DNA of 64,000 bases from Acidimicrobiia bacterium (GCA_011523635.1 WTGI01000035.1:39213-103212); one strand, 5' to 3'; counted from the stretch's first letter, positions 20,363 through 30,079 are shown. The notes: generated by a model not told the origin, from the letters alone. Numbers and translations: made by a program.

Positions 20363-21823
20363 CTATCCCGACCGGACCGCTAGCCAGGAAGCAGCCACTT
20401 CCCGGTCGTCGAACGGAACCACCCGCGAGCCGAAGTCCTGGTAGGTCTCGTGTCCCTTGCCGAGGATCAGCACCACGTCGCCGGGCGTGGCGTGGTCGAT
20501 CGCCAGCCGGATGGCCGCGTGCCGGTCCACCTCCGCCAGCACGCGGGCCCGGCCGTCCCGGGCGCCGGCCACCACCTGCTCGACCAGCGAGGCAGGATCC
20601 TCGCTACGAGGGTTGTCGGACGTGATCACGGCCAGGTCGGCCCGGGCCGCGGCCGCTCCGAGGAGGGGGCGCTTCGTGGCGTCCCGATCCCCCGCGCCGC
20701 CGACCACCACGATTACCGAACCGCTGCTGTGGGCGCGGGCGGTCCTGACCACCGACTCCACCGCCTCGGGGCTGTGGGCGTAGTCGACCAGCACCTGGAA
20801 GGACTGTCCCATGTCCACCGGATCGAGCCGGCCCCTCACGCCGGTCATGGCGGCCAGGCCCGCTCTGATGGGGCCGAAGCCGATACCCACCTGCTGGGCG
20901 CACGCCGCCGCCAGGGCCGCATTGTGGATGTTGTGAAGACCTCCTGGACGCACCTTCAGGGTCACGTCCCGACCCCCGATCCGGCAGCGGAAGCGGGCCC
21001 GGGACAGATCCGGGTCAGGAGAGTTGATCGACACCTCGTGGCCGGGACCGTGGCCTACCGTGACCACGGGCCGGTTACCCGATCCGGCCAGGCGCCGCCC
21101 GGCGGAGGTGGTCACATCGATTACGTGAACAGAGGCGCGCCCGTCGAAGAGGCTGGCCTTGGCCAGGTAGTAGTCCTCCATGTTGCCGTGGAAGTCGAGG
21201 TGGTCCTGGGACAGGTTGGTGAAGGCGGCCACCGTGAAGGTGGTGCCTTCGACACGGCTGAGGGCCAGGGCATGCGAGGACACCTCCATCGCCACCGTAG
21301 AGACCCCGCTGTCCACCATTCTTCGCAAGAGACGTTGCAAGTCGGCCCCCTCCGGAGTCGTGTGCGAGAGGGTCTCATCGACCCCCTCCAGCGTGACGCC
21401 CAGCGTTCCTATCCTCCCGAACGATCGACCGGCGGCGCGGGCGATCGCCTCCAGCATCACCGTAACCGTGGTCTTGCCGTTGGTACCGGTCACGCCGATT
21501 ATCTCCAGGCTGCGGGAGGGCTCGCCATGAACCATGGAGGCGGCCACGCCGAGCACCTGGCGGGTATCGGGAACGCTTATTTGGGGAATCGCGACTGGAG
21601 TGAACCGATCCTGTACGAGGGCGGCGGCCGCTCCCCGCCGGGCGGCGTCCTCCAGGAACCGGTGCCCGTCCACGATCCGGCCGGGTACCGCCACGAACAG
21701 GAACCCGGGGCCGGCCTCGCGGCTGTCGTGGGTCACGTCATCGATCGGGATCGAGCCGTCGCCCCTGAACTCACCGCCGATGCGGCTGGCCAGGCGGGCG
21801 AGCGTGAACCGGTCATCAGGCAT
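20363..21823 (-). CDS. murE: UDP-MurNAc-L-Ala-D-Glu:meso-diaminopimelate ligase
   Basis: GVTGTNGKTTVTVMLEAI, EVSSHALALSRVEG, TSDNPRSEDP (DNPR meso-DAP specificity motif), GKGHETYQ. Confidence 0.95.
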   Translation of the reverse strand: MPDDRFTLARLASRIGGEFRGDGSIPIDDVTHDSREAGPGFLFVAVPGRIVDGHRFLEDAARRGAAAALVQDRFTPVAIPQISVPDTRQVLGVAASMVHGEPSRSLEIIGVTGTNGKTTVTVMLEAIARAAGRSFGRIGTLGVTLEGVDETLSHTTPEGADLQRLLRRMVDSGVSTVAMEVSSHALALSRVEGTTFTVAAFTNLSQDHLDFHGNMEDYYLAKASLFDGRASVHVIDVTTSAGRRLAGSGNRPVVTVGHGPGHEVSINSPDPDLSRARFRCRIGGRDVTLKVRPGGLHNIHNAALAAACAQQVGIGFGPIRAGLAAMTGVRGRLDPVDMGQSFQVLVDYAHSPEAVESVVRTARAHSSGSVIVVVGGAGDRDATKRPLLGAAAARADLAVITSDNPRSEDPASLVEQVVAGARDGRARVLAEVDRHAAIRLAIDHATPGDVVLILGKGHETYQDFGSRVVPFDDREVAASWLAVRSG

Positions 21824-23570
21824 CCGGCCGTACTCCCATCTGGTGGAGGGACGCCTCCATGATCCGGGAGAAGGCTGGAGCAGCCACGGCGCCGCCGGTC
21901 CGTTCGACAACGGTCGAACCCACTTGAGGTGAGTCCACCACCACTGCTATCACCAGGCGGGGGTCGTCGACCGGCGCCATCCCCACGAAGCTGGAGATGT
22001 AGTCCGTGGTATACGCCCCGAGGTCGGAGTCGAACCTCCGGGTGGTGCCGGTCTTCCCGGCCACCGTGTATCCGGGCACCGCCGCGTTGGTACCGGTACC
22101 GCTGTCCACCACGGACTTGAGCAGCAGGCGCACCGTGCGGGCGGTGTCCTCGGTTATCACTCTGGTCCCGGCTGAGGGCTCGGTCTGCTGGAGGCCGTCT
22201 CCATCCGCCCAACCGATCATCAGGCGGGGTCCCAGACGGACGCCCCCGTTGGCGATGGTGCTGTACACAGAGGCCATCTGCAAGGCGGTGACCGAGAGGG
22301 AATAGCCGATCGAGGCGGAGGCCGGGCAGGTCGGGCAGCCGTGCGGGAGGTTGACCACTCCGCCGGCTTCGCCCGGGTAGTCGATGCCGGTGAGTTGACC
22401 GTACCCGAACGCGTCCAGATACGACCGCAGCTTGTCTACGCCGAGATCACGACCGATCTTCACCATGCATACGTTCGAGGATAGGCGGACGCAGTCCCTG
22501 ACCGTCATCACCATCGGTTCGTGCGGGCTGAAGTCCCGGTAGCAGCCGAACTCCTGCACGCCATCGCCGTCACACGTGTTCTCGACGACTTCGAACTCGT
22601 CCTGGACCAGGTACTGGGTGTCCCAGGCGACCACTCCCTCGTTGAGGGCGGCCGCCACCGTCACCGCCTTCTGGGTGGAGCCGGGCTCGTAGACGGAGCG
22701 GACGGCCATGTTCACGAGGCGGCCCGACTCGATGTCGTCCTGCGTTCTGGTGGTCGGGTCGAACGCCGGCGCCACCGCCATGGCCAGCACCTCGAAGGTG
22801 GCGGGGTCCATGGCCACCACGATGCACCGCTTCGCCTGGGCCACCACCAACGTCTCCACGCACTCCCGGTAGGCCATGAACTGGATCTCACGGTCGATGG
22901 CCAGGACCAGGTCGGCGCCCGCCACGGCGGGCTCTATCTCGGTGCGCCCTTGCGGGATCAGCTGCCCTCTTGCCGCACGCTCGGCCAGCACCCGTCCGGG
23001 AACGCCCGTCAGAAGGTCGTCGTACTCGGCCTCGACCCCCTCGATGCCCTCCGAATCTATGTTGACGAACCCCACCACATGGGCAGCGAGCGGCCCGTAG
23101 GGGTATACCCGCTTGGGCTCGGGCAGGAGGTGGATGCCGGGAAGCTCGAGAGCCTCCACCCTGGCCGCGGTGTCGGTGTCGACCTGGCGGGCGATGAACT
23201 GGAAGGTGGTGTCCGAGTACAGCTTGTCCCGGAGCGTGTGGATGTCGATTTCGAGCAGTTCGCTCAGCACCGATGCCGTTCCCGACGGATCCTCGATCTG
23301 GCGCGGGTCCGCATAGATGGAGCGGGACTGGGAAGTGATGGCCAGCTCCCGTTTCTGACGGTCGAAGATGGTTCCCCGGACCGCCGCAGTCTCCTCCACC
23401 CGGATGAGCTGGCGGTCGGCAGCCTCCCGGTACGAGGCCGCGTCCACCACTTGGACCTGGTACAGCTGGTAGCCGATGAACACCCAGCACCCGACGAAGA
23501 TGAGCGCTATCGACAACAAGCGCACGTCGGTCGACTGCTTGACGAGCCGGCGCGGCTTCCTGGTCGCCAT
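21816..23570 (-). CDS. ftsI: penicillin-binding protein, FtsI/PBP3-type transpeptidase
   Basis: YEPGSTQKAVTVAAAL (SxxK-type), RLSSNVCMVKI (SxN), VAGKTGTTRR (KTG). Confidence 0.93.
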   Translation of the reverse strand: MATRKPRRLVKQSTDVRLLSIALIFVGCWVFIGYQLYQVQVVDAASYREAADRQLIRVEETAAVRGTIFDRQKRELAITSQSRSIYADPRQIEDPSGTASVLSELLEIDIHTLRDKLYSDTTFQFIARQVDTDTAARVEALELPGIHLLPEPKRVYPYGPLAAHVVGFVNIDSEGIEGVEAEYDDLLTGVPGRVLAERAARGQLIPQGRTEIEPAVAGADLVLAIDREIQFMAYRECVETLVVAQAKRCIVVAMDPATFEVLAMAVAPAFDPTTRTQDDIESGRLVNMAVRSVYEPGSTQKAVTVAAALNEGVVAWDTQYLVQDEFEVVENTCDGDGVQEFGCYRDFSPHEPMVMTVRDCVRLSSNVCMVKIGRDLGVDKLRSYLDAFGYGQLTGIDYPGEAGGVVNLPHGCPTCPASASIGYSLSVTALQMASVYSTIANGGVRLGPRLMIGWADGDGLQQTEPSAGTRVITEDTARTVRLLLKSVVDSGTGTNAAVPGYTVAGKTGTTRRFDSDLGAYTTDYISSFVGMAPVDDPRLVIAVVVDSPQVGSTVVERTGGAVAAPAFSRIMEASLHQMGVRPDA

Positions 23571-23965
23571 CAGCCTCCGCCCTCGCCGGTCTGGGTCGAG
23601 GCTCCGCCGTCTCCGACCGGTTCAGGACCTGTCGCGGACACCGGGATGACATCTTCGGGCAGCACCATTCCGAGCATTCTCTCTGCGATCGGCACGATCT
23701 CCCAGGGCGACTGGAGAGCTCTCTTCTCCTCCTCCAGGTGGGCCTGACGCTCCAGCTCCACCTGTATCTGCGCTTCCGTATTGCTGATCTCGTACACGAC
23801 CTCGTCGACCGCGGTCCGCAGGAAGATGAACGCCAGGAACGCGGCCACCGCCACCACCGTGTAGACCACCCAGGAGAGCGGGCGCCACCAGGTTGCTCCT
23901 CCCCCGGACAGGACCCGGAGACCGGCCGGAGCAGGAGCGGCAACCGGTAGCCGGCGCGCGGTCAC
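23570..23965 (-). CDS. FtsL-like septum protein
   Basis: Single TM plus coiled-coil between rsmH and ftsI; sequence weakly conserved, call from position and topology. Confidence 0.65.
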   Translation of the reverse strand: MTARRLPVAAPAPAGLRVLSGGGATWWRPLSWVVYTVVAVAAFLAFIFLRTAVDEVVYEISNTEAQIQVELERQAHLEEEKRALQSPWEIVPIAERMLGMVLPEDVIPVSATGPEPVGDGGASTQTGEGGG

Positions 23966-24885
23966 GCCACCTTCTCCACAGCGCGGAGGCGGGCGCTTCG
24001 CGCCCTCGGGTTACGGAGCACCTCGGCCTCACCCGGCCTGATGGCGCGGCGCGCCAGAGCCGTGAGCTCGACCGGCGGCGCGACAGGAAGGACCGGGCCG
24101 GGTTCCCGGCCCTCCCCCCGCCGGAACCGGTGCTTGACGATCCGATCCTCGAGCGAGTGATAAGAAATCGCCACGCACCGACCCCCCGGACGGAGTGCTT
24201 CGATACCGGAGTCCAGCCCTGCTGACAGCGCGCTCAACTCCTCGTTCACGGCCATCCGCACCGCCTGGAAGGTCCGGCGTGCCGGGTGGCCGCCCGATCG
24301 GCGGGTGGCCGCGGGGATGGCCCGGCGGACCACCTCCGCCAGCCGGGCAGTCGTCTCGATGGGCCGATGTTCGACGATCGCTCCGGCGATACGCCTGGCG
24401 AAACGCTCCTCGCCCAGCGTGCGGATGATCCGCGCGAGTTCGGCCGGGGAGGCCTCGTTGACGATCTCATGGGCCGTGCGAGCGGCGTCCGGGCCCATTC
24501 GCATATCGAGCGGACCCTCATGACGGAACGAGAAGCCGCGCCCGCCCTCGTCGAGTTGATGGCTCGAGACACCTAGATCGAGCAGGACTCCGGCTATCTC
24601 GTCCAGGCCCTGGCTCGCCAGGATCCGGTCGAGGTGTCCGAAGTTGCCCACCACGAGCCTGAGCCGGCCGTGCCCGGGCATGCGGTCGACGGCGGCGGGA
24701 TCGCGATCGATGCCGAGAATGCTGACCGAGTCGTCGAGCCCGGCAAGGAGAGCCGTAGTGTGGCCGCCTCCGCCGAGCGTCGCGTCGACTATCACCCCAT
24801 CCTTTATGGGCGAGAACAAGCTCACAACCTCCTCCAGCATCACGGGTACATGGAACGGCCTCCCGCTCACCGGCTCTTCTCTCAT
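23962..24885 (-). CDS. rsmH: 16S rRNA (cytosine1402-N4)-methyltransferase RsmH/MraW
   Basis: FHVPVMLEEVVSLFSP, VDATLGGGGHTTALL, GVLLDLGVSSHQLDEGGRGFSFRHEGPLDMRM, YHSLEDRIVKHRF. Confidence 0.97.
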   Translation of the reverse strand: MREEPVSGRPFHVPVMLEEVVSLFSPIKDGVIVDATLGGGGHTTALLAGLDDSVSILGIDRDPAAVDRMPGHGRLRLVVGNFGHLDRILASQGLDEIAGVLLDLGVSSHQLDEGGRGFSFRHEGPLDMRMGPDAARTAHEIVNEASPAELARIIRTLGEERFARRIAGAIVEHRPIETTARLAEVVRRAIPAATRRSGGHPARRTFQAVRMAVNEELSALSAGLDSGIEALRPGGRCVAISYHSLEDRIVKHRFRRGEGREPGPVLPVAPPVELTALARRAIRPGEAEVLRNPRARSARLRAVEKVA

Positions 24886-24896
24886 GGTTCCTGACC

Positions 24897-24982
24897 CATT
24901 GCCAGCCCTCCGATGCTTTCTTACCTAAGGGACTGCGGGCGGAGTAGGGACAATCCATTGGGTGTCCGGAGGGCTGGCAATG
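24897..24982 (-). ncRNA. candidate structured 5' element of rsmH (perfect 16-bp stem, 54-nt loop)
   Basis: CATTGCCAGCCCTCCG (24897-24912) is the exact reverse complement of CGGAGGGCTGGCAATG (24967-24982); in the mraZ-rsmH gap, stem ending about 12 nt before the rsmH start. Confidence 0.6.
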
Positions 24983-25015
24983 AGCAGGTCATCGTGCCGG
25001 TGGGTTTGTCTGGTG

Positions 25016-25468
25016 TCAGTCGTCGAGCTGTGGTGATTCCTCCTGTCCTCCGGAATAGGCCGCCATGGCCGATGGTTGGTAGCGGGCCCACGCCTCCGCG
25101 GCCCAGATTTCGGCGTACTCGCCGGCCCCTACGAAGATCACATCCTGCGAGAGCCCGGCGTACTCGCGCAACCGGAACGAGAGTTGAACCCGGCCGGCCG
25201 AATCGAGATCGGGACGGGTGGCGCCGGAGAAGAAGGCCCGCACCTCGGCCCGGCCCGCGGCACTCGCCTCGTCGAGCTGCCCGAGTGCTTTCTTTCTCCT
25301 CTCCCACACCTCCCACGGGAACACGTACAGGCAGCGGTCTCGACCCCTGGTCACGTAGAAGTCGCCGTCGAGCAGGTCGCGGTATTCGGCCGGGAGCACC
25401 ACGCGACCCTTGCCGTCCACCTTCCGCGACAGCTCGCCTAGAAACTCCTGGCGCCGTTCCTTCATCAC
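25016..25468 (-). CDS. mraZ: transcriptional regulator MraZ
   Basis: FLGELSRKVDGKGRVVLPAEYRDLL and SAGRVQLSFRLREYAGLSQDVIFVGAGEYAEIW, duplicated AbrB-like motifs. Confidence 0.95.
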   Translation of the reverse strand: MMKERRQEFLGELSRKVDGKGRVVLPAEYRDLLDGDFYVTRGRDRCLYVFPWEVWERRKKALGQLDEASAAGRAEVRAFFSGATRPDLDSAGRVQLSFRLREYAGLSQDVIFVGAGEYAEIWAAEAWARYQPSAMAAYSGGQEESPQLDD

Positions 25469-25518
25469 TCCGCTCGTAGTACCGTTCCGCTACCCCTCAG
25501 AGGAACTGGGAGGAGTAG

Positions 25519-25538
25519 CCTACCACTTCCTCCCACTT
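25519..25538 (-). promoter_or_regulatory. putative MraZ-box direct repeats (AAGTGGGAGG AAGTGGTAGG on minus strand)
   Basis: Two copies of AAGTGGNAGG at exact 10-bp spacing about 50 nt upstream of mraZ, like known TGGGN/GTGG-type MraZ operators. Confidence 0.7.
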
Positions 25539-25764
25539 GATGCACTATTCTTACACAAAATGACACCAGCCGGAAATCGGAGGGTGGTACATCCTTGGAT
25601 GGGTCGGGTGGGCTGGTCCGGTCGGCGTCGAGAGAGTGCCCGGGGGGAGGATCGAGGCCCCGAGGGCTAAGATGCGAACCGGTATCAAGGTCCGCGGAGC
25701 AGCAGCTGTCGCTCCGGCTTGGCACCACCCGACATATCCGGCTGACAGATTCCCTCGAGGTCCC

Positions 25765-26226
25765 ATGGCCACCTCACAGATCGAGCAACAGGTGATGTTG
25801 CGTCTCAGTTCGGCCGAGGTCCGCTATACCAAGGGACGGCGTCTCGTCATCCAAGCCTTGCAGCAATCCGACGGCCCGCGCTCGGCCCGAGATCTGCACA
25901 AGGACCTCGAGGAAGTGGTGCCCATGTCCTCCTTGTACCGCACCCTCACGACCATGTCCGATCTCGGCATCCTGGTCCGCCACCACGGCAGGGGCGGGAA
26001 TATCCGCTACGAACTGGCGGAGTGGCTGATGGGACACCACCACCACCTGATATGTAGGTCCTGCGGGACCATCGACGACATCGAGTTGAACGAACACACC
26101 GAGTCGATAATCGACGCTCTGGTGTCGGCGGCGACCGAGGAAAAGGGATTCGCGTCCGCCAGCCATTCCCTGGAGATCGACGGCGTTTGCGCCTCTTGCG
26201 CCGGGGCCGGTAGCAGCTCCGGATAG
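25765..26226 (+). CDS. Fur-family transcriptional regulator
   Basis: MATSQIEQQ start; KGRRLVIQALQQSDGPRSARDLHKDL...SLYRTLTTMSDLGIL, HHHHLICRSCGTIDDIEL, CASC zinc ligands. Confidence 0.9.
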   Translation: MATSQIEQQVMLRLSSAEVRYTKGRRLVIQALQQSDGPRSARDLHKDLEEVVPMSSLYRTLTTMSDLGILVRHHGRGGNIRYELAEWLMGHHHHLICRSCGTIDDIELNEHTESIIDALVSAATEEKGFASASHSLEIDGVCASCAGAGSSSG

Positions 26227-26326
26227 CCGGGGCGGGCGCTCCGCGCCGCCCTCCCGACACGTCCCGCGGGCCCGAAAACAATCCCGACGGCTTGGTATGG
26301 TTATCCCGAGCTGAAAGGGTATCCGG

Positions 26327-26833
26327 TTGGCAGAGCGCGCACTGGTTCTCAACGCAACTTACGAGCCGCTTTCCATCGTGAGCGCCCGGCGCGCCATCGT
26401 GCTGGTACTGCGCTCCAAGGCGGACACCGTGGCCGCCACCAACCTGGTGTGGAGGAGCGCGGACCACAAGTTCGAGGTTCCCTCAGTGGTCCGGTTGCGA
26501 GACTACGTGAAGGTCCCGTACCACCGCCGCGTCCCGCTTACCAGGACTGCGGTCTTTGCCCGGGACCACCACCGGTGCCAGTACTGCCGCTCGCCTGCCG
26601 AGAGCCTCGATCACGTGGTGCCGAAGGCCCGTGGTGGCAAACATACGTGGGAGAACGTGGTGGCCTGCTGCCGGCGCTGCAATGTCCGGAAGGGAAGCCG
26701 CCTGCCCGAACAGGCCGGTCTCAAGCTAACCCGGACCCCGGTCACACCGAGCTACCAGGGATGGCTGTACGCCGCCCTGAGCAAGTCCCGAGACCCGCAG
26801 TGGGTCCCCTACCTTCTGGCCGAACCCGCCTAA
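26327..26833 (+). CDS. HNH endonuclease (TTG start)
   Basis: RTAVFARDHHRCQYCRSPAESLDHVVPKARGGKHTWENVVACCRRCNVRKGSR. Confidence 0.9.
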   Translation: MAERALVLNATYEPLSIVSARRAIVLVLRSKADTVAATNLVWRSADHKFEVPSVVRLRDYVKVPYHRRVPLTRTAVFARDHHRCQYCRSPAESLDHVVPKARGGKHTWENVVACCRRCNVRKGSRLPEQAGLKLTRTPVTPSYQGWLYAALSKSRDPQWVPYLLAEPA

Positions 26834-26887
26834 CGGCGTCGGGAGCGCACCGCGCCAGTGATAACCTTGCCGACCCTTTGACATGAG

Positions 26888-27472
26888 GTGACCGAAATGC
26901 CCCCAGCAACATCCACCATGCTCGCGCTGGGAACCCCGGCGCCCGGCTTCGACCTTCCGGACACGGTGAGCGGTAACCGGATCAGCCTCCACGATGTCGC
27001 CGGTAACAAGGCGCTCGTGGTCATGTTCATCTGTAACCACTGCCCGTACGTGGTCCACATCCAGCAGGGACTCGTCGACTTCGGCCGGGACTACGCCGGG
27101 GCCGACGTGGCCATCGTCGGCATCAGCGCCAACGACGCCGTGGGCTATCCGGACGATGCGCCCGACATGCTCGGGAAGGTGGCGCGCCGGCGGGGCTACC
27201 TGTTCCCGGTGCTCTATGACGAGACCCAGGATGTAGCCACGAGCTACACGGCGATGTGCACCCCGGACTTCTTCCTGTTCGGGCCGGAGCGAACCCTCGT
27301 CTATCGAGGACAGTTCGACGGAGCACGACCGGGTTCGGGCGTACCGGTGACCGGGGAGGACCTGCGAGCCGCCCTCGACGCCGTCCTGGAGGACCGTCCC
27401 GTAGCCGGGAAGCAGTATCCCTCCATGGGGTGCTCCATCAAATGGAAGCCCGGTAACGAACCTGGTTTCTAG
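26888..27472 (+). CDS. thioredoxin-fold family protein (PRX-like)
   Basis: GTPAPGFDLPDT, VMFICNHCPYVVH (CxxC), VYRGQFDGARPG. Confidence 0.85.
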   Translation: MTEMPPATSTMLALGTPAPGFDLPDTVSGNRISLHDVAGNKALVVMFICNHCPYVVHIQQGLVDFGRDYAGADVAIVGISANDAVGYPDDAPDMLGKVARRRGYLFPVLYDETQDVATSYTAMCTPDFFLFGPERTLVYRGQFDGARPGSGVPVTGEDLRAALDAVLEDRPVAGKQYPSMGCSIKWKPGNEPGF

Positions 27473-27482
27473 TCGTTAGTCG

Positions 27483-27749
27483 CTAGAGACGGCGGAGGGT
27501 TCGACGCCACCGGAGGAACTCCTCCACTTCCCTCTCGGTCGGGGTGGAATCGGGCCGGCCGTAGGCGGTCAGCATGCGCCAGTCGAGGTAACCGGGCTCC
27601 GGCCGGGGCACGAACGGCGCCTTCCTGAACCAGCCGGGAGCGGCCGTCGCCGCCGCCAACCGGATCGCCTCCCAGGCAAGGGACGGATGGCGGACCGCCA
27701 CCCTGAGGAATACGGTGCCCATGCGCCCGGCCAGGTAGCTGCCAGGCAC
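27483..27749 (-). CDS. conserved hypothetical protein (88 aa)
   Basis: ORF between converging thioredoxin-like gene and MerR gene; TAG stop supplied by a CTAG palindrome. Confidence 0.55.
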   Translation of the reverse strand: MPGSYLAGRMGTVFLRVAVRHPSLAWEAIRLAAATAAPGWFRKAPFVPRPEPGYLDWRMLTAYGRPDSTPTEREVEEFLRWRRTLRRL

Positions 27750-27753
27750 GATC

Positions 27754-28314
27754 TCAGGTCCCGACCGCCTCGTCGAGTTGGTCCTGGACGGATTGGCGGC
27801 TCTTCTCGACGTGGTGCAGGAACTGATCCCGATTCAGTTCGAAATGGGTCGTGTCCTCGTCGACCTTGTTGGTCAGCTTGTCCAGCTCCACGAAGAAGGA
27901 CAGCTGACCTCGAAGGAGGTCCAACAGGTTGTCAGGCTCCACGGAGAAGATGGTTTCGCCGTCGGTCACGAGCTTCACGTCCCTAGGGTCGACCCCCTGC
28001 CGCCGCAGGTAGTTCCAAGCCCGCCCGATCCGCTGGAGAGACAAGCCGTTGGCCTTAAGCGTGACCACCACCCGCAGCATCACCAGGTCCCGGAACGAGT
28101 ACTTCCTCCGCTTACCCGGACGTCCGTCCGTGCTCTGGATGGAGGGCTGCACCAGGCGCAACTTGTCCCAGTAGCGAAGTTGGGATTGGGTGGCTCCGGT
28201 CAGTCTCGAGGCAACCTCGGAATTGAAGCCTTGTTGCAACAACTTATCTCCCTGGGATCTCCGGGGCACCAGTGCTACCGGAGTCTCGTAAGCCGTGTCG
28301 TACCGTGCCCGCAA
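27754..28314 (-). CDS. MerR-family HTH regulator
   Basis: EVASRLTGATQSQLRYWDKLRLVQPS...YSFRDLVMLRVVVTLKANGLSLQRI. Confidence 0.8.
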   Translation of the reverse strand: MRARYDTAYETPVALVPRRSQGDKLLQQGFNSEVASRLTGATQSQLRYWDKLRLVQPSIQSTDGRPGKRRKYSFRDLVMLRVVVTLKANGLSLQRIGRAWNYLRRQGVDPRDVKLVTDGETIFSVEPDNLLDLLRGQLSFFVELDKLTNKVDEDTTHFELNRDQFLHHVEKSRQSVQDQLDEAVGT

Positions 28315-28400
28315 CCTGGCAGAGGCAACTGCGATGTAAAGCTCAATTTGATTGAAGCCTCCGCCGCGAGGGGTCCGCGAATCCTAACCTGTACGAGCGC

Positions 28401-28733
28401 TCAGCGCCCAAATGGCCAACGGGAGTTTCGGCCATTCGGCAGAAAATCCCGCATCGGCTGACCCGGCACCCGGGTCGTGAGCCGGAGGATCCGGATCAGA
28501 GTCGCCGTTGACAGCAACAGCACGCAGAATCCCCCCACCGCCACCACGGTGTTGAAGGAAAACGTGACGAGTAGGACCAGTGAGCCGACCACAACTCCGG
28601 CAACCGCTACGCGTAGATACCACTGGGGAATGCGGTTCAAGGAGGAAGTACGTTTGGTGAAGTCCGGGTCTTCGGCTTGAAACTGGCGCTCGATCTCGTC
28701 GAGGATCTGCTGCTCCCGCTCATTCAATGGCAT
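28401..28733 (-). CDS. DUF3040-like small membrane protein
   Basis: MPLNEREQQILDEIERQFQAEDP then two TM segments. Confidence 0.75.
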   Translation of the reverse strand: MPLNEREQQILDEIERQFQAEDPDFTKRTSSLNRIPQWYLRVAVAGVVVGSLVLLVTFSFNTVVAVGGFCVLLLSTATLIRILRLTTRVPGQPMRDFLPNGRNSRWPFGR

Positions 28734-28892
28734 CGAAGCTGCTCCGGTCCGTGTCCATCGCCATGCAGTATACGCAAGCCCGTATCGCTGCGTAGCCGGC
28801 AGTCCGGCCGAGGTGTTCCCTCCCGATGTTCGGGGGAAGGATCGTCCTGCTAGCCGCCCGTAGGGAGCCGATCGGACGGTACGCTGGGTGGG

Positions 28893-29492
28893 ATGGAATC
28901 GGTTGTGCATCTGGTCAGGCACGGCGAGGTCGAGAACCCTGACCAGGTCGTGTACGCCGACCTGGCCGGCTTCGGCTTGAGCGAGACGGGCCGCCGCCAG
29001 GCGACCTGGGCGAGTACCCGTCTGGCCGCCCATCCGATCACCGCCGTCTACGCCTCTCCGCTGGCTCGGGCCCGGGAGACGGCGCGTGTCATCGCCCTAC
29101 CGCACGGGCTCGAACCGCTCGTGCTGCCGGAGGTGACCGAGTGGGCCCTGATGAGCAGGTGGGCCGGCCTGCCATGGGCCGATCTGGACATCCATTTCCC
29201 CGGCGAATTGGGCGGCTACCTGAATGATCCTCTCGCCCTGGACTTCGCCCCCGAGTCGGTCACGGACCTGGCCCTTCGCGTCGCGAGAGCGGTTGATGAT
29301 CTGGCCGATCGGCACCCCGGACAGGAGGTGGTGGTGGTATCCCACCAGGATCCGATCCAGGCCGCCCGGCTACGGCTGACCGGGCAGGACCTGGGCCGGC
29401 TCCACCATGACAAGCCTCGCCACTGCGAGGTGATCAGCCTGTCACGATCCGCAGGATGGCGCCAAGCCTCTCGAGTAGCGCCTAGTTGCTAG
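28893..29492 (+). CDS. histidine phosphatase family protein
   Basis: VHLVRHGEVENP and YASPLARARETA. Confidence 0.88.
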   Translation: MESVVHLVRHGEVENPDQVVYADLAGFGLSETGRRQATWASTRLAAHPITAVYASPLARARETARVIALPHGLEPLVLPEVTEWALMSRWAGLPWADLDIHFPGELGGYLNDPLALDFAPESVTDLALRVARAVDDLADRHPGQEVVVVSHQDPIQAARLRLTGQDLGRLHHDKPRHCEVISLSRSAGWRQASRVAPSC

Positions 29493-30022
29493 ACCGTATC
29501 TCCGGTGCGGAGTTGCTCGATCAGGGCGGTGTCCGTCTCGAACGCCAACTCGGGCAGGTCATCCAGCGCGAACCAGCCGATGTCCGATGCATCCGACCCG
29601 GCGACCGCCTCTCCGTCCGCGGCGGTGCCGGCGAACCATATGCACACGCTCACCTTGGCCGGATCGTGGAAGTTGGTGGCGACGAAGACCGGAGGGCCGA
29701 TGGTCGCGACCAGTCCGGTCTCCTCGAGGAGCTCGCGGGCCGCGGCCTCGCGCACGTCCTCGCCGTAGTCCACGTAGCCGGCCGGAATGGACCATCGCCC
29801 GGACCGGGTGGCCCCAGGCCCCCGCTCGACCAGCAACACCCGGCCGGCACGGTCCCGGAGCAGCACCGCGGCCGCTAGCTGCGGCGCCCGGAAGTCGATG
29901 CGGCCACAATCCGGGCACACCCCCCGCTCCCGACCGTACAACTCCGCCCTGTCGAGCTCGGCCCCGCAGGCGGGACAGTAGACGGCTTCTCCCGGCCACC
30001 CGCCCTCGTCTCTCGATACCAC
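29489..30022 (-). CDS. NUDIX hydrolase with N-terminal zinc ribbon
   Basis: CPACGAEL...CPDCGRIDFR; GYVDYGEDVREAAARELLEETGL Nudix box. GTG start at 30022 preferred over ATG 30031 because TACGAT lies 7 nt upstream. Confidence 0.85.
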   Translation of the reverse strand: MVSRDEGGWPGEAVYCPACGAELDRAELYGRERGVCPDCGRIDFRAPQLAAAVLLRDRAGRVLLVERGPGATRSGRWSIPAGYVDYGEDVREAAARELLEETGLVATIGPPVFVATNFHDPAKVSVCIWFAGTAADGEAVAGSDASDIGWFALDDLPELAFETDTALIEQLRTGDTV

Positions 30023-30079
30023 GGCGGCCATCGTACCGGTCGGCTTCTGTTCGGGGAGACGGCGCGCCAGAATGGGGCC

